From Anthracocystis setariae (lineage: Eukaryota > Basidiomycota > Ustilaginomycetes > Ustilaginales > Ustilaginaceae), in assembly GCA_928724745.1 (NCBI GenBank), contig CAKMXJ010000032.1, forward strand, positions 1,426,001 through 1,490,000: a stretch of 64,000 nt of DNA, in the 5' to 3' direction. Every line of letters begins with the position of its first letter. Positions within the stretch are counted from its first letter, which is position 1. A program made the position numbers and the translations under genes. This document shows, in pieces, positions 11,801-20,593 of this stretch. The notes beneath the pieces were generated by a model that saw only the letters and a list, made by a program, of their open reading frames with translations, did no database searches and had not been told where the DNA came from.

Positions 11801-12660
11801 GCATGTCCGACTATGTACCGCCTTGGTCTGCCGCTGGTCCGCCGTTGGGGTTGCACGACGGTGCAGCTTCGCCCGTCGCTCCTCCGTCGCCTGCGAAGAA
11901 TGAAGGCGTGCTCAACAGTCGCGAGATGTTGCCGTTCGCATTGCCGACCAAGCGGAGCGCGCTGATCGTTACGCCTGGTGATGCGTTCGGTTTTGGCAGG
12001 GGGCATTTCACAGGAACGGGCACCCCCTCTTTGCGGTCTGTCAATGGCGATGCGCCGTCGAATCCCGGCTCGAATTGTTCCAGTCGACGCGGGTCGGTTG
12101 CATCGAGTTCGGCCTCGGCTTCGATTCGACAATCCAATTCGCTCGGACAGGTGTCATCGGCGTCGGCGGGGGAGGACGAGGATGGGAAGAGTGTTGCGTC
12201 GACGACACATACAGATGTGAGTGGGGTTTCTCGGGCGAGCAATTTGTTCCCACAAGGCAAGGGGTTTGCTGCGGGAGGGTATTGGAGTCCGGTGCCGTTG
12301 CTGGCTGAAGGGATGTTGGAGAGGATCGATGGCATGTTGAAAGCTGCTGCTGCTCTAGCGCCTGTTAGTGGGGTGGATAGAGCGAAAAACATCCTCACAG
12401 CCGATCACGCTTCCGACGAACACCTCCCCCTCTCCACAAACGACAGCAACACTGCAGGTGGTGGAAACTTACCCAGATCAAGCAGAATCATCATCCCGCC
12501 AAGAGACAATTCCATGCTCCACCAATCCATCGCCTCCCCAACTACAGCCGGAGTCGATGAGTTTGGTAAATTCAATAGCGAGCTTGGAGAAGACCCCAAC
12601 ACCCCCAACGGTGACCGTCCAGACAGACAGGATACGCTCAAGGCCACATACCATGCTTAG
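8872..12660 (+). CDS. Ankyrin repeat + DIL (dilute) domain protein
   Basis: A 1,262-residue protein. Residues about 144-214 hold two ankyrin repeats (GPVVLATCAGHIDAVTMLVL, then GWTPLMWAINSSNLPLASFL). Residues about 440-850 form a DIL domain, the cargo-binding module of class V myosins, including LYEINPAIIIQALSQIFFWV and the LTPVQMRRVVKEYRYEVGEG segment. There is no myosin motor or IQ motif, so this is the stand-alone ankyrin-DIL architecture known in fungi. A basic coiled segment (about 870-900) and an acidic patch (about 912-930, DSDDDDDE) follow, then a disordered Ser-rich tail. A role in polarised transport or organelle tethering is inferred from DIL only. The first ATG (8872) is taken; MPTMS 75 nt downstream is an alternative. 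The stop lies 67 bp from the stop of the convergent ECD gene. Confidence 0.88.
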   Translation: MLHVPPATTADADKWNPIQHDNLSSMPTMSLETRVSQHEPTQTPSTGARSVELDLSVVDDPILDLCPSLDILKQVARSSALDLQLKKAKLIRALLRASSNGDTDMLSWLLDSRAEARHILAEHSLDKDPSGRLKVAFDQMRDEEGTGPVVLATCAGHIDAVTMLVLNGAEIDERDACGWTPLMWAINSSNLPLASFLLSRGADIDAKSTKGTTCEDFILSTAPEAAISMSPTSPHSQSRHGSNELEAIADLIYEHQRYTAVQQSAAQRLSNLFLDTSPPDRPPSSAAQAPIDRHANNSSPIRGQRSSLSTASPVKSGHSRTNSQLTQRRLVGRFERAHIVEQKNRQKELTDTRKNALAEIATLLELNLDNIIGDPSSSDTIPGAVAHEPSGSSALFAHRRRRGAANAIQVELASGCGAAEVGADVLSIEFDWRKVKHDQMLVFGAADLDPLLNMLVSTMKPARAPWTCRAAPANVLFLCARYACFLQDEHLLEELFLSTIDRIEGVIYSHPTDMAYLAFWLSNCCLLYYYTEKDRTLRRSSSLREYRGLLADLLNEIFVFIIRDAERRIDKVLDAAMLDYEAIEGFEEVRFEGEWKFIKTLAGSVKGKNSLGGMTASPSSRMPLSQIFGSAKKDDAAPSNGLATSSEGPGLSASPSIGHGRPFSSATTGPSFSRSGADSSPRKVPGDGFRAIREVSYNASATELLNAPSPRTITSLLTSTLQVLQLYEINPAIIIQALSQIFFWVGCELFNRVLTRKRYLCRSRAIQIRMNVSALEDWARSNALPLSIVHAHLSPLSQLLSWLQCQSSLQEFDGLVETMQGLRELTPVQMRRVVKEYRYEVGEGRMSEECAQYLDQLILDWRRRQEEQLRQVKEEAQAVQMRKKKAKKERSGHSKDATARQEDYAQQGVSSMDENDSDDDDDERAEQGEVDWEGDASMNSTGTAKLSREQEEPLTVAERMAKSTQAMIDGLFMPGKSMSDYVPPWSAAGPPLGLHDGAASPVAPPSPAKNEGVLNSREMLPFALPTKRSALIVTPGDAFGFGRGHFTGTGTPSLRSVNGDAPSNPGSNCSSRRGSVASSSASASIRQSNSLGQVSSASAGEDEDGKSVASTTHTDVSGVSRASNLFPQGKGFAAGGYWSPVPLLAEGMLERIDGMLKAAAALAPVSGVDRAKNILTADHASDEHLPLSTNDSNTAGGGNLPRSSRIIIPPRDNSMLHQSIASPTTAGVDEFGKFNSELGEDPNTPNGDRPDRQDTLKATYHA

Positions 12661-12727
12661 CAACATTCCCCCTCGAATCGTATCCGTTACTTTGACGAAC
12701 CGCATACTCTTACAATCTGTGTTGACG

Positions 12728-15607
12728 TCACTGCTGCTGTGAGGGAGGATCCTGGTCGGCGGGGAGACTGCCTAATCCGAAGCGACGCATGAGTACTTCT
12801 ACCGGACCTGACCCTGCCCCTACACCCATCGTAGACGATTGAGCCTGAAACGATCGAAGATATCCATCGAGCTGTTGCGATTGGACGGTGGCATCGCCTT
12901 GGTCGAACCGAGATCGCAGTAGGGTGGCGGGAAGGTCGGCGTTGGATTTGAGAAGGTGTGCGAGCAGTTCCTGATCCTCCTTCTCATCTGGGTTTGATGA
13001 CGTGGAGGCGTTTTCCTTTGACTGATTTTGAGGCTGGTTAGACTGCAGATAGTCCTCCATGGCATCCATGACGGATTCGAATGAGTCCAGTTTGGGTTTT
13101 GATGCGGTGCTTGCAGCCTCTTTCTTTGGTTCCTTCTTCGGAAGGCAGGTGGGTACGAAACGACCCTTCTGCTTGCGCTCCTCCAAGATCCCCTCATACT
13201 GCTCCTTGGTCAGCCCCAGACTAACACGAGCAAACTCGAGCAAGTTATCCACTTCGGTCTCCTCGTCCATCTCCATCTCCATCTGCGCCTCGACCTCTCT
13301 ACCCGCCAGAGTCGGTTCCGGATCAGGCTCGAGCTCGTACTCTCGGGCCAACTTGCGTCTGAGCTCAGGCGACGTCTCCTCTTCGATACTCTCGTCGTCC
13401 GAATCCGAGGCTCCGTCGTATCGGTTGTGATTCTGTGAAGAGAGGAGCTTCGAAGTTTCGCGCATGTATTGCGAATCCAGACGACGAACGAGCTCCTCCT
13501 GCGCTCGGGAGAAATTGTGGTCACGTTTCGTCACTACGCCATTGCCCGCATCCTCGCGAGGCTGGGATACGTTTCGGCCGGCAGCGATTCGATCGATTGA
13601 TGAGACGAAGTCATCTTCCCCATCCTCCCCCTCTTCCTCGATACCAGCCTGTTTCTCATCGTTAGCTACATGAGGCTGGCGCGTCCACTCGCTGATGGAC
13701 ATCTTGGGCAATACTCTCTCGAGAAGCTCCTGCTTCTTGGACTCTCCTTCACTCTGCATACGTTGCGCTACCTCAGAGCGAATACGATGTTCCAGCTCCT
13801 CCTCGTCCATATCTTCAAACAGCAAGTCGTCGTCGTCGAGAAGATTGTCGTCAGGGTCGAGTTCGTCTTGGAACAACGCGCCATCGATGTTGGATTTGGT
13901 CTTAACAAAGTCCTCCATCTTGTTGTTGAAGTCGCTGAGACGTTGAAACGTGTCTTGCTCATCGATGGGCCGGGAAGAGGAGGGATCGGATGAGACCTTC
14001 GCTTGCAAGATTGAGTCGATGTCTGACGCATTGAGTTGGAGCCACGAGTCATCGTCTTCGTGCTGTTTTAGAGCAGAGACGGGGGTATCTGACGAGCAAA
14101 GGCTGAGGGGAGAGGTGGTCTCTGAGTGCTCCAATATGCGGTCCACCTCATCGCAGACGAGCACGTCTTCGTGGGCGTTGCTGTTCGCACCTGATGCAAC
14201 CGTGCCATCGCCATACTGAGCTATGGCCTCAGCTTCGAGCTGCTTCCATCTTGCGCTACCCTCGATCTCACCCTGAAAGTAGCCGAGCTTGTTCAAGGAT
14301 CTGATGAGCTTCTGCCTCTCTTGTACTGAAACGGATGGCTCTGTCGCCATCATGTGTCGGGCGTTTGTCCTTGTGCGACGAGCAAGCGAGTCTGTGTAGG
14401 CCATTTCCAGACCGCACCAGATCTTGGCGCCCAGATCGTACCAGCGACCATGCTGCAACTCGGCCTGGACCTCATCCTTGTCCTCGATCCTGGCCTGTAG
14501 GTTAGAAGGTACAGGCTGGCGGTAGATGCGAACGCGATACTTTTCGACGGCCGCTTGCCATCTTGCGCCGAGCTGACGTGGTGGAAAGAAGCGATCGTAG
14601 AGAAGTTGGGCGTAGAGGTGACGGGTCATGCGTATAGGCGTCAGGATAACCTCGTTCTCATTTGCACTGGACGAGCCAGCCGATGCCGGTTCGGATGAAG
14701 TGGGATGAGTGCTTGCCAGCGATGACGGTGGAGGGAAGTGGACGAGCCTGGAGCCTGATCGAGAACTGAGAATGTCGCGAGACTGTATCGAGGTAACACA
14801 GCTGGATATCAGCTGGGGTTGATTTGCTAGGATGTGTGCGACTTTGCGTGGGAGGTAGGCCAAAGTACGGTGATGATGAGGTAGAGCCGCAGATGGAAAG
14901 TCATATGCACGGGCAAAGGCAGCTGCTTCGACATCTTCGGCTGCTCGGGTGAAGATGGCTTGATCGCAAACTAGCGCTAGCGCTTGAGAAACCGTGATAG
15001 ATCCGTCTTCGAGAGTCCTGTGATGGAGAGGGATTAGATGGAGGTGACCTTGGAATATCCATACTCGGTTGGTGACAGTCTCTGGATCCATCCAGTCTGG
15101 AATGTGATCAGCGGCCTCGATGAGTAGAAATTGGCCATCTTCGTCTTCGATGGTGAGACAAAGTTGCTGTTGAGCAAAGTGCGCAGAGGCTCGAAGCAAG
15201 AGGTGTGTGGCGAACCATTCATCTTCCATGCACTCACCGCCGGTACGCAGGTGGAAGAGGACATGAGGTGGTAGTTGTGTGGCAGATGTGGAACTCGAGG
15301 CATGTGACGATGAGGGAGGACAGACGACAGAGATGGTAGGCGGTTCGCGGTGCCAGATGTAGTCCTGGCCACCGAGGTAGCTGGCAGATCGAGTGTGTTT
15401 GTCCACAAAGCTCTGAAGCTGTTTTGCGACACTGGAGAGGTGGGCGAAGTGATCGAGCGAAGACGCGGGCGTTAGGTTGGAAGGTGGAGCAACAAAGATG
15501 CGTGCGACGAGCGCTTGCTGCCTCTCTGCGCTCGCTGCGGCGGAGAGCAGCCCAGTGACGTCCGAGAACGGAAGCGCACCATTTAAAGGAATTGATCCTT
15601 CCACCAT
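12728..15607 (-). CDS. Ecdysoneless (ECD/SGT1) family protein
   Basis: A homologue of human ECD (hSGT1), a PRPF8- and R2TP-associated factor linked to pre-mRNA splicing and transcription; these roles are known from animals and assumed here. The diagnostic block lies at residues about 125-200: GGECMEDEWFATHLLLRAS, then EDEDGQFLLIEAADHIPDWM and NRVWIFQGHLHLIPL. The middle keeps the family's YLPRKVAHILANQPQLIS and the acidic LDPDDNLLDDDDLLFEDMDE stretch. The C-terminal third is acidic and disordered, with short conserved helices near LLEFARVSLGLTKEQYE. I choose the ATG at 15607 (MVEGSIPLNG) because the conserved region begins soon after it; the frame is open to an ATG at 15700, which would add 31 residues. 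It diverges from ULP1 across a 374-bp spacer that contains a T24 tract. Confidence 0.88.
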   Translation of the reverse strand: MVEGSIPLNGALPFSDVTGLLSAAASAERQQALVARIFVAPPSNLTPASSLDHFAHLSSVAKQLQSFVDKHTRSASYLGGQDYIWHREPPTISVVCPPSSSHASSSTSATQLPPHVLFHLRTGGECMEDEWFATHLLLRASAHFAQQQLCLTIEDEDGQFLLIEAADHIPDWMDPETVTNRVWIFQGHLHLIPLHHRTLEDGSITVSQALALVCDQAIFTRAAEDVEAAAFARAYDFPSAALPHHHRTLAYLPRKVAHILANQPQLISSCVTSIQSRDILSSRSGSRLVHFPPPSSLASTHPTSSEPASAGSSSANENEVILTPIRMTRHLYAQLLYDRFFPPRQLGARWQAAVEKYRVRIYRQPVPSNLQARIEDKDEVQAELQHGRWYDLGAKIWCGLEMAYTDSLARRTRTNARHMMATEPSVSVQERQKLIRSLNKLGYFQGEIEGSARWKQLEAEAIAQYGDGTVASGANSNAHEDVLVCDEVDRILEHSETTSPLSLCSSDTPVSALKQHEDDDSWLQLNASDIDSILQAKVSSDPSSSRPIDEQDTFQRLSDFNNKMEDFVKTKSNIDGALFQDELDPDDNLLDDDDLLFEDMDEEELEHRIRSEVAQRMQSEGESKKQELLERVLPKMSISEWTRQPHVANDEKQAGIEEEGEDGEDDFVSSIDRIAAGRNVSQPREDAGNGVVTKRDHNFSRAQEELVRRLDSQYMRETSKLLSSQNHNRYDGASDSDDESIEEETSPELRRKLAREYELEPDPEPTLAGREVEAQMEMEMDEETEVDNLLEFARVSLGLTKEQYEGILEERKQKGRFVPTCLPKKEPKKEAASTASKPKLDSFESVMDAMEDYLQSNQPQNQSKENASTSSNPDEKEDQELLAHLLKSNADLPATLLRSRFDQGDATVQSQQLDGYLRSFQAQSSTMGVGAGSGPVEVLMRRFGLGSLPADQDPPSQQQ

Positions 15608-15981
15608 GCTCGGAGCGAGCGTACTTTTGAACAAAACGATGGTGGGATCGAGCAGAAGGAAGGTGGCAGGATGAGTTGGATGTGCTGACAAGTCCTCCAC
15701 ATGTCAAAAGGATGGCACTTTTTGAAAGATTTTCGTGTCCCTTTTTTTGACACTTTTTTTTTTTTTTTTTTTTTTTTGATTTCTTCTGCCAAAAAGTGAT
15801 TGTTAAAATCCGAGTTCCGCATTCAGTTGCTTGGGCGCGTTGAGTTTCGCTTCGCTTCGCTTCTCACCTTCACCTCTGCCTTCACCCACTCCCACCTTTG
15901 TTGCTCTCCCGAGCTTCTCATCAGAGTTGCTGATCATCATCAATCGCATCGCCATACGAGCTCGCAACAGGACAAACGGGC
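15608..15981. promoter_or_regulatory. Divergent ECD/ULP1 promoter region
   Basis: The spacer between two divergent starts. It carries a T24 tract (15754-15777) and CTTCGCTTCGCTTCG repeats (about 15848-15863). Poly(dA:dT) tracts in this position are commonly nucleosome-depleting; that function is inferred. Confidence 0.5.
15754..15777. repeat. Homopolymer T24
   Basis: Uninterrupted run of 24 T in the ECD/ULP1 divergent spacer. Confidence 0.95.
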
Positions 15982-18906
15982 GTGATGCCTTCAAAACGTA
16001 GGCGCCCCGCGCTCGATTCCTCATCACAAGGCTCAGCAGCATCACCATCCGTATCCATTGAAGGACCACAACTTTCTACCTTCCGACGCATCGTCGGTTT
16101 CCTGTCTCCAACGCTCAAACGACAAAAGACAGCTCCGCTTTCCGCTCCTTCTCTAAACAGCGCACCGTTGGTGTCATCCTCATCATCATCAGCCGCGGCG
16201 CCCTCGACATCCTCGCATTCCAGATCAATACCTACATCGATACACGACGAGTCAATGCCGCCTGCGAGTGGCTTTCTCGATCTGACCCCAAATGTCCCAA
16301 TGTCTCAAGTGACGACTTCATCTTTGACAGTGGTCAACAACAATGCCACACTCTTTTCCGCCTTGCAGGAAGGGGCGATACGTGACCCGTTAGGACGTAC
16401 AGCCACCAACTCTTCCCCCTCGACTCCTTCCGCCCTGCTCATTGATACTCGCCATTCGTCCGAAGAAGCCGCAGAGATCCTCGCACACGATTCATCTCCG
16501 CCATCCAGCCTCATTCACCCAATTGGTGTCAACGACCCGTCAGACGCGATTTCGTCCACCACCAATGCTGACAATCTCGACAACGACGCTGCTCCAGCGC
16601 AGCCTGCCAAAGATGAGCCGGCGCTCATCACGTCTTCGATGACAACAGAGGAGCATAAACCAGCAGAAAATACCGAGAACCGCCTCAAGGAGGATCCGAG
16701 CGAGGAAGTGCAGGCAGCTCAACCTGTAAAGCTGGTAGACCTCTTGTGGAAGGAGCCAAAAACTGAATTTGGGCAGGAATCTCGATCGGAAGAGAAGGCA
16801 GATATCTCAACTCAGCGAACCAGCGCTGAAGATAATAAGAGCGTCTTTGAACTAGGCATTCAAAATGCCGGCAACAGTCACAGCCAAGACGCCAACCTGG
16901 ACCTCCTTACCGATGCCGATGTCGATCACATTGAGGCCATAGCGAACGCCAAAGCTGGAGAACACTTGGACGGTCCGTTGGACTGGTCAGGAGCGCTTAA
17001 CGATGAGCCACGTCCAGACTCCACCACATCGGCGTCCGATGTCGGAGACCACAATCCATCCCAAGCGGATAGCGTCGTTGAAGGACACGCATTCAGCAAC
17101 GGGGCTCTCGTAGTTGATCTTGTCTCGGACTCCGAGGATGACAGCGACACAGCCCACGACGATCCCGATAAAGAAAACGATGTTTCGCTCGTCACCGCAT
17201 CGCCACGGCTGGACCCGGACACCTCGCTGTCTGCCTTTGCATCGTCATCTCAAAGTGGCATCCGCCCGTCTCAGTCCAAGTTCTCCTTTAAAGGACCATT
17301 AGCCAACCAGATTTCGCGTCAAAGGCAAACAGAAGCTGCATCCAAAGGTCTATTAGCGCCGATCCCATATACATCGATGACCTCGTCTTCGCAAGAAGAA
17401 ACTTTCTCGGCCACGGAACAAATCCGCAGCATCGGCCGTCAAAGCCACTTTGTTCAGCCCAGTCGTCTCCACCTGTCAACTGCATCCACGTCGCAGCATT
17501 CTCAGAGACCGGCTGGCCGCGACCATTCCCTCTCTGTCAGCAGTGCTTTCAGCACCGCCTCTATCTCCGCCAAACGTCGCAGCTCGGGCTATCGTAAGCG
17601 CGATCCCATCCTCAACAAAAAACACCAACGCGATGTAGCTAAATACCAGGATAGTGCGCTCAAACACAGCGTCAGAGAAGCTCTCGAAAAAGTCAACTTC
17701 GTTCGCAAATTCAATCGTCAACCTATGCTCAGCAGCGACCAATTCCAAGGGCTCACCCAGAAAGCACACCAAGTGCGAAAGATCCTCGATGCTGAAAACT
17801 CAAGGCAAGCATCGGCGAGCGAATTTTTGGAAGAGATGATGAAGAAGCTGATGAGGCAGAAGCAGCAAGATGCTCAAACAGCCGTGCTGCCGCTACCTCC
17901 GGCCAAGATGGCCGAGCGCGAGAGGTTGAAAAAGGAGGAGAGAGCCAAGTTGAAGAAGCTGAGGGGCGTTCTGGGCAGGAAGGCGCTGCCTGTCAAGATG
18001 TCGGACGAACAGGAGGCGGCAGCCAGTGTGGCATTAAAGAAGCAGGGTAGGATTGCCGACATTCCAGGCGCCTCGGTGGATGCGCATGATGTGCAGAAGC
18101 TGCTGCCGAGGCAGTGGCTCAACGACGAGGTCATCAACTTTTATGGCAACCTTATCCTGAATCGGGCGAACACGGCCGATCAGAAACGCAAGGACGCCAT
18201 GGCCGCTGCCGCTAAGGACGACTTTACAGATTCTGCCAACGCGAAACACCAGGGCAAGGGAGGTAAGGGCAAACCGAAACGTCCGTACGATCCCTCTCTG
18301 GATGCCTTCTGGCGCGTCCACTTCTTCTCCTCGTTCTTCTTCGAGTCGCTCAAGAACAAAGGCTTCGACGGCGTCAAGCGTTGGACCCGTCGCATCGACA
18401 TCTTTTCCAAGGACATCATCCTGTTCCCGATCAACATCGGTAACATGCACTGGGCTTGTGGTGCGATCAATATGCGTCGCCGTCGTTTCGAATACTACGA
18501 CTCGATGGGCAACCCCAACCCTCTTGTATTCCAGCTCATGCGTACGTATATCACGGAAGAAGCCAAGGACAAGAAGAAGAGGGAGATGGACTTGAGAGGA
18601 TGGAGGAATGTTTTCAGCGACGAGACTCCTCAGCAACTGAACGGCTTCGACTGCGGTGTGTTTGCCTCGCAGACGCTGGAGCAGATCAGCAGGAGGGATC
18701 CTCATTATCCAATTCCACTCGATGCGCCGGTGATTGTTTGGAAGGGCGAGGACTTGGATGAGGGCGCACGGAGGATGGAGTTGGGGAATGTGGAGGATGG
18801 CGAAGATGACGACGAAGAGTACGAGTGGAACTTTGGTCAGGAGAATATGCCGTATTTGAGGAGAAGGATGGCATACGAGATCGCTGCCAAGCAATTGCTC
18901 GATTGA
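15982..18906 (+). CDS. ULP1: Ulp1-type SUMO protease (C48 family)
   Basis: A 974-residue cysteine protease expected to process SUMO precursor and remove SUMO from conjugates. The catalytic domain occupies residues about 680-970. It starts at DVQKLLPRQWLNDEVINFYG, the SUMO-recognition segment of Ulp1/SENP enzymes, and continues through DIFSKDIILFPINIGNMHWA. Catalytic residues are visible: His823 (NMHWACGA), Asp840 (YYDSMG), oxyanion Gln885 (QQLNGFDC) and the nucleophile Cys891 (DCGVF). A lysine-rich insert near residues 732-770 separates the first helices from the core. The long N-terminal region is Ser/Thr/acidic and disordered. It includes a VVDLVSDSEDDSD motif near residue 377 that looks like a SUMO-interacting motif (hydrophobic core followed by acidic and Ser residues); this is inference. 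An aromatic/basic linker near 570-600 may aid targeting. All active-site residues are intact, so it should be active. Confidence 0.93.
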   Translation: MMPSKRRRPALDSSSQGSAASPSVSIEGPQLSTFRRIVGFLSPTLKRQKTAPLSAPSLNSAPLVSSSSSSAAAPSTSSHSRSIPTSIHDESMPPASGFLDLTPNVPMSQVTTSSLTVVNNNATLFSALQEGAIRDPLGRTATNSSPSTPSALLIDTRHSSEEAAEILAHDSSPPSSLIHPIGVNDPSDAISSTTNADNLDNDAAPAQPAKDEPALITSSMTTEEHKPAENTENRLKEDPSEEVQAAQPVKLVDLLWKEPKTEFGQESRSEEKADISTQRTSAEDNKSVFELGIQNAGNSHSQDANLDLLTDADVDHIEAIANAKAGEHLDGPLDWSGALNDEPRPDSTTSASDVGDHNPSQADSVVEGHAFSNGALVVDLVSDSEDDSDTAHDDPDKENDVSLVTASPRLDPDTSLSAFASSSQSGIRPSQSKFSFKGPLANQISRQRQTEAASKGLLAPIPYTSMTSSSQEETFSATEQIRSIGRQSHFVQPSRLHLSTASTSQHSQRPAGRDHSLSVSSAFSTASISAKRRSSGYRKRDPILNKKHQRDVAKYQDSALKHSVREALEKVNFVRKFNRQPMLSSDQFQGLTQKAHQVRKILDAENSRQASASEFLEEMMKKLMRQKQQDAQTAVLPLPPAKMAERERLKKEERAKLKKLRGVLGRKALPVKMSDEQEAAASVALKKQGRIADIPGASVDAHDVQKLLPRQWLNDEVINFYGNLILNRANTADQKRKDAMAAAAKDDFTDSANAKHQGKGGKGKPKRPYDPSLDAFWRVHFFSSFFFESLKNKGFDGVKRWTRRIDIFSKDIILFPINIGNMHWACGAINMRRRRFEYYDSMGNPNPLVFQLMRTYITEEAKDKKKREMDLRGWRNVFSDETPQQLNGFDCGVFASQTLEQISRRDPHYPIPLDAPVIVWKGEDLDEGARRMELGNVEDGEDDDEEYEWNFGQENMPYLRRRMAYEIAAKQLLD

Positions 18907-19262
18907 CCGTAGTCACCTCACGGACATAGGGTATCTCATTCGTTCAACCAAGAGCTGGCGACATCATGTCGAAAAGTACGTATAATATAATTGACATCGT
19001 GTACTTTTACCAACCACTTTCTCAGGAGGCAAGTGCGGTCGATATGATAGGAAAATGAGCGGCGAAGTTTACTTGTAGAAGTAGTAGTGTAAGCACGAGC
19101 TATGGTCAATCGTATGAGCATGTTGAGCCGGAAGGCCGAGATCCGATCTCCGAACATAATTTGGTGGGGTTGGACCCTGAACACAAGGTTCGTCTTCTTG
19201 TCCACCTTTTCCTCGTTCCGACTTCGGTCACCATACCCAAGGCCAACCATCGGCGTCCACAC
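18907..19262. other. Spacer between ULP1 and JMJD4-like gene
   Basis: No coding sequence supported. It must contain the ULP1 terminator and the JMJD4-like promoter. A polyadenylation-like AT-rich stretch lies at about 18975-18995. Confidence 0.45.
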
Positions 19263-20561
19263 ATGATCATGGTCTCGGTCAATGGGGGAGGAGGCCTTGA
19301 TACGAGCGAGAAGGATCTGATCCACTTCAGCGATACCCCGAGCTACGAACAATTCTTCCGACGATGTCTGATCCCGAACCGCCCATGTATCCTGCCACCC
19401 TCGCTCGTGGCGCATTGGAATGTGGTCAAAACCTCGGCTTGGGGCCTCACCTCTTCAACACCAGGACCAGAGACGAGAGTCGACTGGAACGCTCTCAAAC
19501 GGCTGTATGGCTCACATGTGTCACCGGTGGTCATCACACGCACGACGCCCGATGGACAAACGGAAGACGAGAGAAAAGACATGTCCATTGCATCGGCCGT
19601 GGATTTAATCCACAGCGTCTACCGCGACCAAGAGGACATCAAAAGCATTTACATCAAAGACTGGCATTTAATTAAGCAGCTCAATGACGCTCAAAAGCTC
19701 GAAGAGCAGGTGCCGTACACAGTGCCGGCCATTTTCGCAGATGACTGGATGAACAACATCTCCACCATGTCAACCGTTGAGGGCAACTCTTCGGCCGTGA
19801 TCGATGATGACTTTCGCTTCGTCTACGCCGGCACCGCTGGATCGCAAACTCTCTTGCACAGAGATGTCTACACAAGCTATTCCTGGAGCACCAACGTCAT
19901 CGGTCGCAAACGCTGGTGGCTCTTCCCACCTCAAGTCATCCCGCATCTACGACGCTTTCCCAAAGTCGCCACTTCAGAGCTCATCCCTGACATTGCAACA
20001 CTCACCAATCTCCTCAAACCAACACACACTCCCCGAAAAGACTATCCCAACCTGGAACTTGCCTGGTCCAAAGTGCAGATCGTCGACCAAGAACAAGGCG
20101 AGACCATCTTCATCCCCAGCAACTGGTACCATCAAGTGCAAAACCTCACCGATGCCATCTCGATCAATCGCAACTGGTGCAACTCCATCAACCTCCCCTC
20201 CCTCTACCAGTCGATCAAGGACGAATTGGCTCATGTGGAAGAGTCGCTCTCGGACGTCAGAGAGATGCTGCAGGAGGGGAAAACGGACGGCGAATGGGAG
20301 TGCGAGTTCTACGCTTTGGTCCAGGAGGTAGCCATCAAGGACGCCGGCTGGGCTTGGGAGGCGTTTTGGAAGATGGTGAAGAGGAATCTTGATGTGAAAG
20401 CGGCCAAGCAGGATCTGAGACCACGGGATGTGTGGGTGAGAAACAGGTTAGAGCCACTTGTGGTTGATTTTGAGAAGAGGGAGGATGCTAGGTGGTTGGA
20501 TGGGAGTGTGTTGGATACTGCCAGAGAGTGCAAGCGCATGTTGGAGATGGCGGAAACGTGA
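19263..20561 (+). CDS. JmjC-domain 2-oxoglutarate oxygenase, JMJD4-like
   Basis: Fe(II)/2-oxoglutarate-dependent oxygenase most like JMJD4, which in animals hydroxylates a lysine of the translation terminator eRF1; substrate transfer to this fungus is inferred. It begins with the family segment DTPSYEQFFRRCLIPNRPCI. The JmjC facial triad is complete: His199 and Asp201 (LLHRDVY) and His290 (NWYHQV). A KRWWLFPP strand follows the HxD motif, and NWCNSINLP follows the distal His. The C-terminal helical part (about 310-432) matches the JMJD4 tail and not histone demethylase architectures; no PHD, JmjN or zinc fingers are present. In-frame ATGs lie at 19161, 19263 and 19269. I use 19263 because the upstream 34 residues look unconserved. 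The stop is only 32 bp from the stop of SelO on the other strand. Confidence 0.85.
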   Translation: MIMVSVNGGGGLDTSEKDLIHFSDTPSYEQFFRRCLIPNRPCILPPSLVAHWNVVKTSAWGLTSSTPGPETRVDWNALKRLYGSHVSPVVITRTTPDGQTEDERKDMSIASAVDLIHSVYRDQEDIKSIYIKDWHLIKQLNDAQKLEEQVPYTVPAIFADDWMNNISTMSTVEGNSSAVIDDDFRFVYAGTAGSQTLLHRDVYTSYSWSTNVIGRKRWWLFPPQVIPHLRRFPKVATSELIPDIATLTNLLKPTHTPRKDYPNLELAWSKVQIVDQEQGETIFIPSNWYHQVQNLTDAISINRNWCNSINLPSLYQSIKDELAHVEESLSDVREMLQEGKTDGEWECEFYALVQEVAIKDAGWAWEAFWKMVKRNLDVKAAKQDLRPRDVWVRNRLEPLVVDFEKREDARWLDGSVLDTARECKRMLEMAET

Positions 20562-20593
20562 TCGAATTGAAGGAGTGAAGCACAGGATGAGGT

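Noticed and set aside
11026..12132. 368-codon minus-strand frame
   Set aside because: It is the antisense shadow of the DIL gene, rich in Arg, His and Pro with no domain.
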